The notes beneath the pieces are model-generated. The model saw only the letters and a list, made by a program, of their open reading frames with translations, had not been told where the DNA came from and made no database searches. A DNA stretch of 20,280 nucleotides from Pelargonium cotyledonis (Eukaryota > Streptophyta > Magnoliopsida > Geraniales > Geraniaceae), in contig JAYMTA010001379.1 of assembly GCA_036897625.1 (NCBI GenBank), positions 1-20,280 on the forward strand, read 5' to 3'. Position 1 is the stretch's first letter. Every line of letters starts with the position of its first letter. Positions 18,706 through 20,280 of this stretch are shown here, piece after piece. Made by a program: the position numbers and the translations under genes.

Positions 18706-20280
18706 TCATTGTGTAAAGTCATTAACCACTCTTTTAACTGCTTCCCGGAAGCTAGACTCGTCCCACTGACTTCCCTGCAGTTCATATTCATACAATAAAA
18801 ACAAAATTAATTATTAATTCTAAAAAAATATACTATATTTGGTTGCATTTATGGGTTCAATCACTGCAGACATACCCGGCATAGGTTACTTTCATAATTT
18901 GAGAAGAAAGAAAAAAGAATTTCACAAATCATTAATGAGTCGAATTAGTTTGGTTATTAAGAAAAATGAAACATTATGAGTATTAATTCATTCACGTTTC
19001 CATAACGAACACGTTAACTAAAAATCATTAATGTAGTGATAACACTTTATAAAAAAATTCTGAATACGACCCGAGTCATTTTGTTTCCACCAATTTACAC
19101 TTATTTAATGATGTCTCATTTCCTCATTAGTTTAGTTTACTATAAATAAAAAAACTAGTTGGTTTAAATTCATTATTTTCGTCATCTAAACCAATATTAT
19201 TTAATTTATTTTTTCTTGTATTCATTTATATATATGAAGTATACAATTTTAAGTTATAATTATTTTTGTTTAGAACAAGTATTATTTTGGTTTAACATGT
19301 TCATATGCTGGTATGATTGTCTTTTTCTCTTGTGGCACTACAAAAATAAGATGATATTTCTGTGTGTATATATATATCATTAAGTAACAAATTAAAATAA
19401 TACCTGAATTTTGAGCCTAAAGCTGATAGTAGTTGAATCAACAATCCGGTGGTTGGCTTCCATGGACACGAAGCTCAGCTGGTTTTGAAGCTGTTTCAAG
19501 AATTCAAGAATCCGAATCAGCAAATCCACCGCCGAGCACTCTCCTCTCACACTCACTCGCAGCTCCACCGTCAATCCATCTAATTCCGACGACGACGACG
19601 TCGACTCCGATAAGTGTCTGATCTCCACTTCCACTCTCTCATTATTCGAAGATCCTTCTAATTCTTGTCGACCACCATGAATTGCATTATCAGAATCTTT
19701 ACTCGCAGCCGCTAATAGCTGTGCCTCCAAGATTCGGTTCCTCTCGCTCAGCTCCGCAATTTGCGCTCTCAAAGAACTCAAGTACTCCCTCGTAGTAGTG
19801 AGCACCGACGCCTTGTCTTTCTGCACATTTTATATATATATATTAAGAACATTTTTATTGATATTTAAATGCATGTTAAATGACATGTACGTACTTTGGA
19901 GCCCGCGGGGAGCAAAGATCTCAGCGCTTGGAAGCTCTCGTTTTGCTTTTCGCGCCTCTTTCGCTCCGATATCATGTGATGCAGTTGGGTGGAGGAGGGT
20001 CGATTACCTTGCATACGTTCGTGCAATCGGGCTATGTTTAGGTTTTTGTAGTACGAGATGGAGCGTTTAAACATGCTCGGTCTCGCCAAGTTGCTGGGTC
20101 TCGTTGCTAAGGAGGTTCTTGAATATTTCTTGAAAACTCCGGAGGGGGTTGGGTTTGGTGGCACGTAAGAAGTGTTTTGGTGGTGTGATGAGGATAGGAC
20201 GGCGAGGATGGCTCTTGTGATCTCGGCTTGTTCGATCTCTTGTGTTGGCAATTGGGTGCTACGTATTTGGTTCAATGCCT
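18706..20280 (-). CDS. bHLH041: bHLH transcription factor of the bHLH041 type, 5'-partial, three exons in window
   Basis: A nuclear DNA-binding factor. Exons on the minus strand: >20280-19895, 19820-19404, 18774-18706. The start codon lies beyond the right edge. The bHLH begins HMISERKRREKQNESFQALR: His, Glu and Arg are spaced H-x3-E-x3-R as in G-box (CACGTG) binders. The loop crosses the first intron (LLPAGSK|KDKASVLTTTREYL), and helix 2 runs into a leucine-zipper-like SSLRAQIAELSERNRILEAQ. The C-terminal part of exon 2 (LTVELRVSVRG to TTISFRLKIQ) plus exon 3 (GSQWDESSFREAVKRVVNDF, then TQ and stop) resembles the ACT-like end of this subfamily. Exon 3 was found by reading on after the 629-base intron 2; phase 0 joins LKIQ|GSQWDE exactly. 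The usual EKLNESF reads EKQNESF. The family matches well; the exact orthologue is less certain. Confidence 0.88.

Noticed and set aside
18471-18791. 106-aa minus-strand frame
   Set aside because: It overlaps the true last bHLH exon in another frame; the family match is in the frame ending at 18706.

Overview
The window is nuclear DNA of a flowering plant, most likely a eudicot and possibly a woody rosid. Evidence: intron-rich genes with GT..AG junctions, AT-rich introns and spacers, and five genes of plant families. None of the genes looks horizontally acquired. No virus-like element, CRISPR array, rRNA or intact tRNA gene was recognised.

Layout from left to right. (1) <1-1713 (+): 3' part of an NPR1 gene, the salicylic-acid receptor and co-activator. 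Its third coding exon appears to lack one base. (2) 2466-3777 (-): a two-exon class A heat stress transcription factor of 389 residues, convergent with NPR1. (3) 3853-8050: a gene-poor spacer holding two fold-back DNA elements with 9-bp target duplications, the signature of non-autonomous Mutator-like elements, plus unclassified AT-rich sequence. (4) 8122-11154 (+): a complete 12-exon NAP1 histone chaperone of 372 residues ending in a CKQQ prenylation box. (5) 11355-12062: a pyrimidine-rich minisatellite of about 25 irregular units, next to a tRNA-like SINE fragment. (6) 12736-12995: another small Mutator-like element, related to the one at 7605-7909. (7) 14166-17469 (+): a complete 8-exon organellar RecA of 409 residues, with a promoter carrying four site II boxes and a double telo-box. 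(8) 18706->20280 (-): a bHLH factor of the bHLH041 type, cut by the right edge, with a 22-codon last exon 629 bases beyond exon 2.

The genes do not form one pathway: defence signalling (NPR1, perhaps bHLH041), heat or developmental transcription (HSF), chromatin assembly (NAP1) and organelle DNA repair (RecA). NAP1 and RecA share telo-box promoters, typical of growth-linked housekeeping genes.

I found no convincing undescribed system. The best leads are the apparent frameshift in NPR1, two introns that stay open if retained (NPR1 intron 2 and NAP1 intron 10), a changed glycine at the splice junction inside the HSF DNA-binding domain, and the three fold-back elements with readable target duplications. 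Exon boundaries were placed by eye from splice consensus, reading phase and remembered family sequences. They have not been checked against transcripts.
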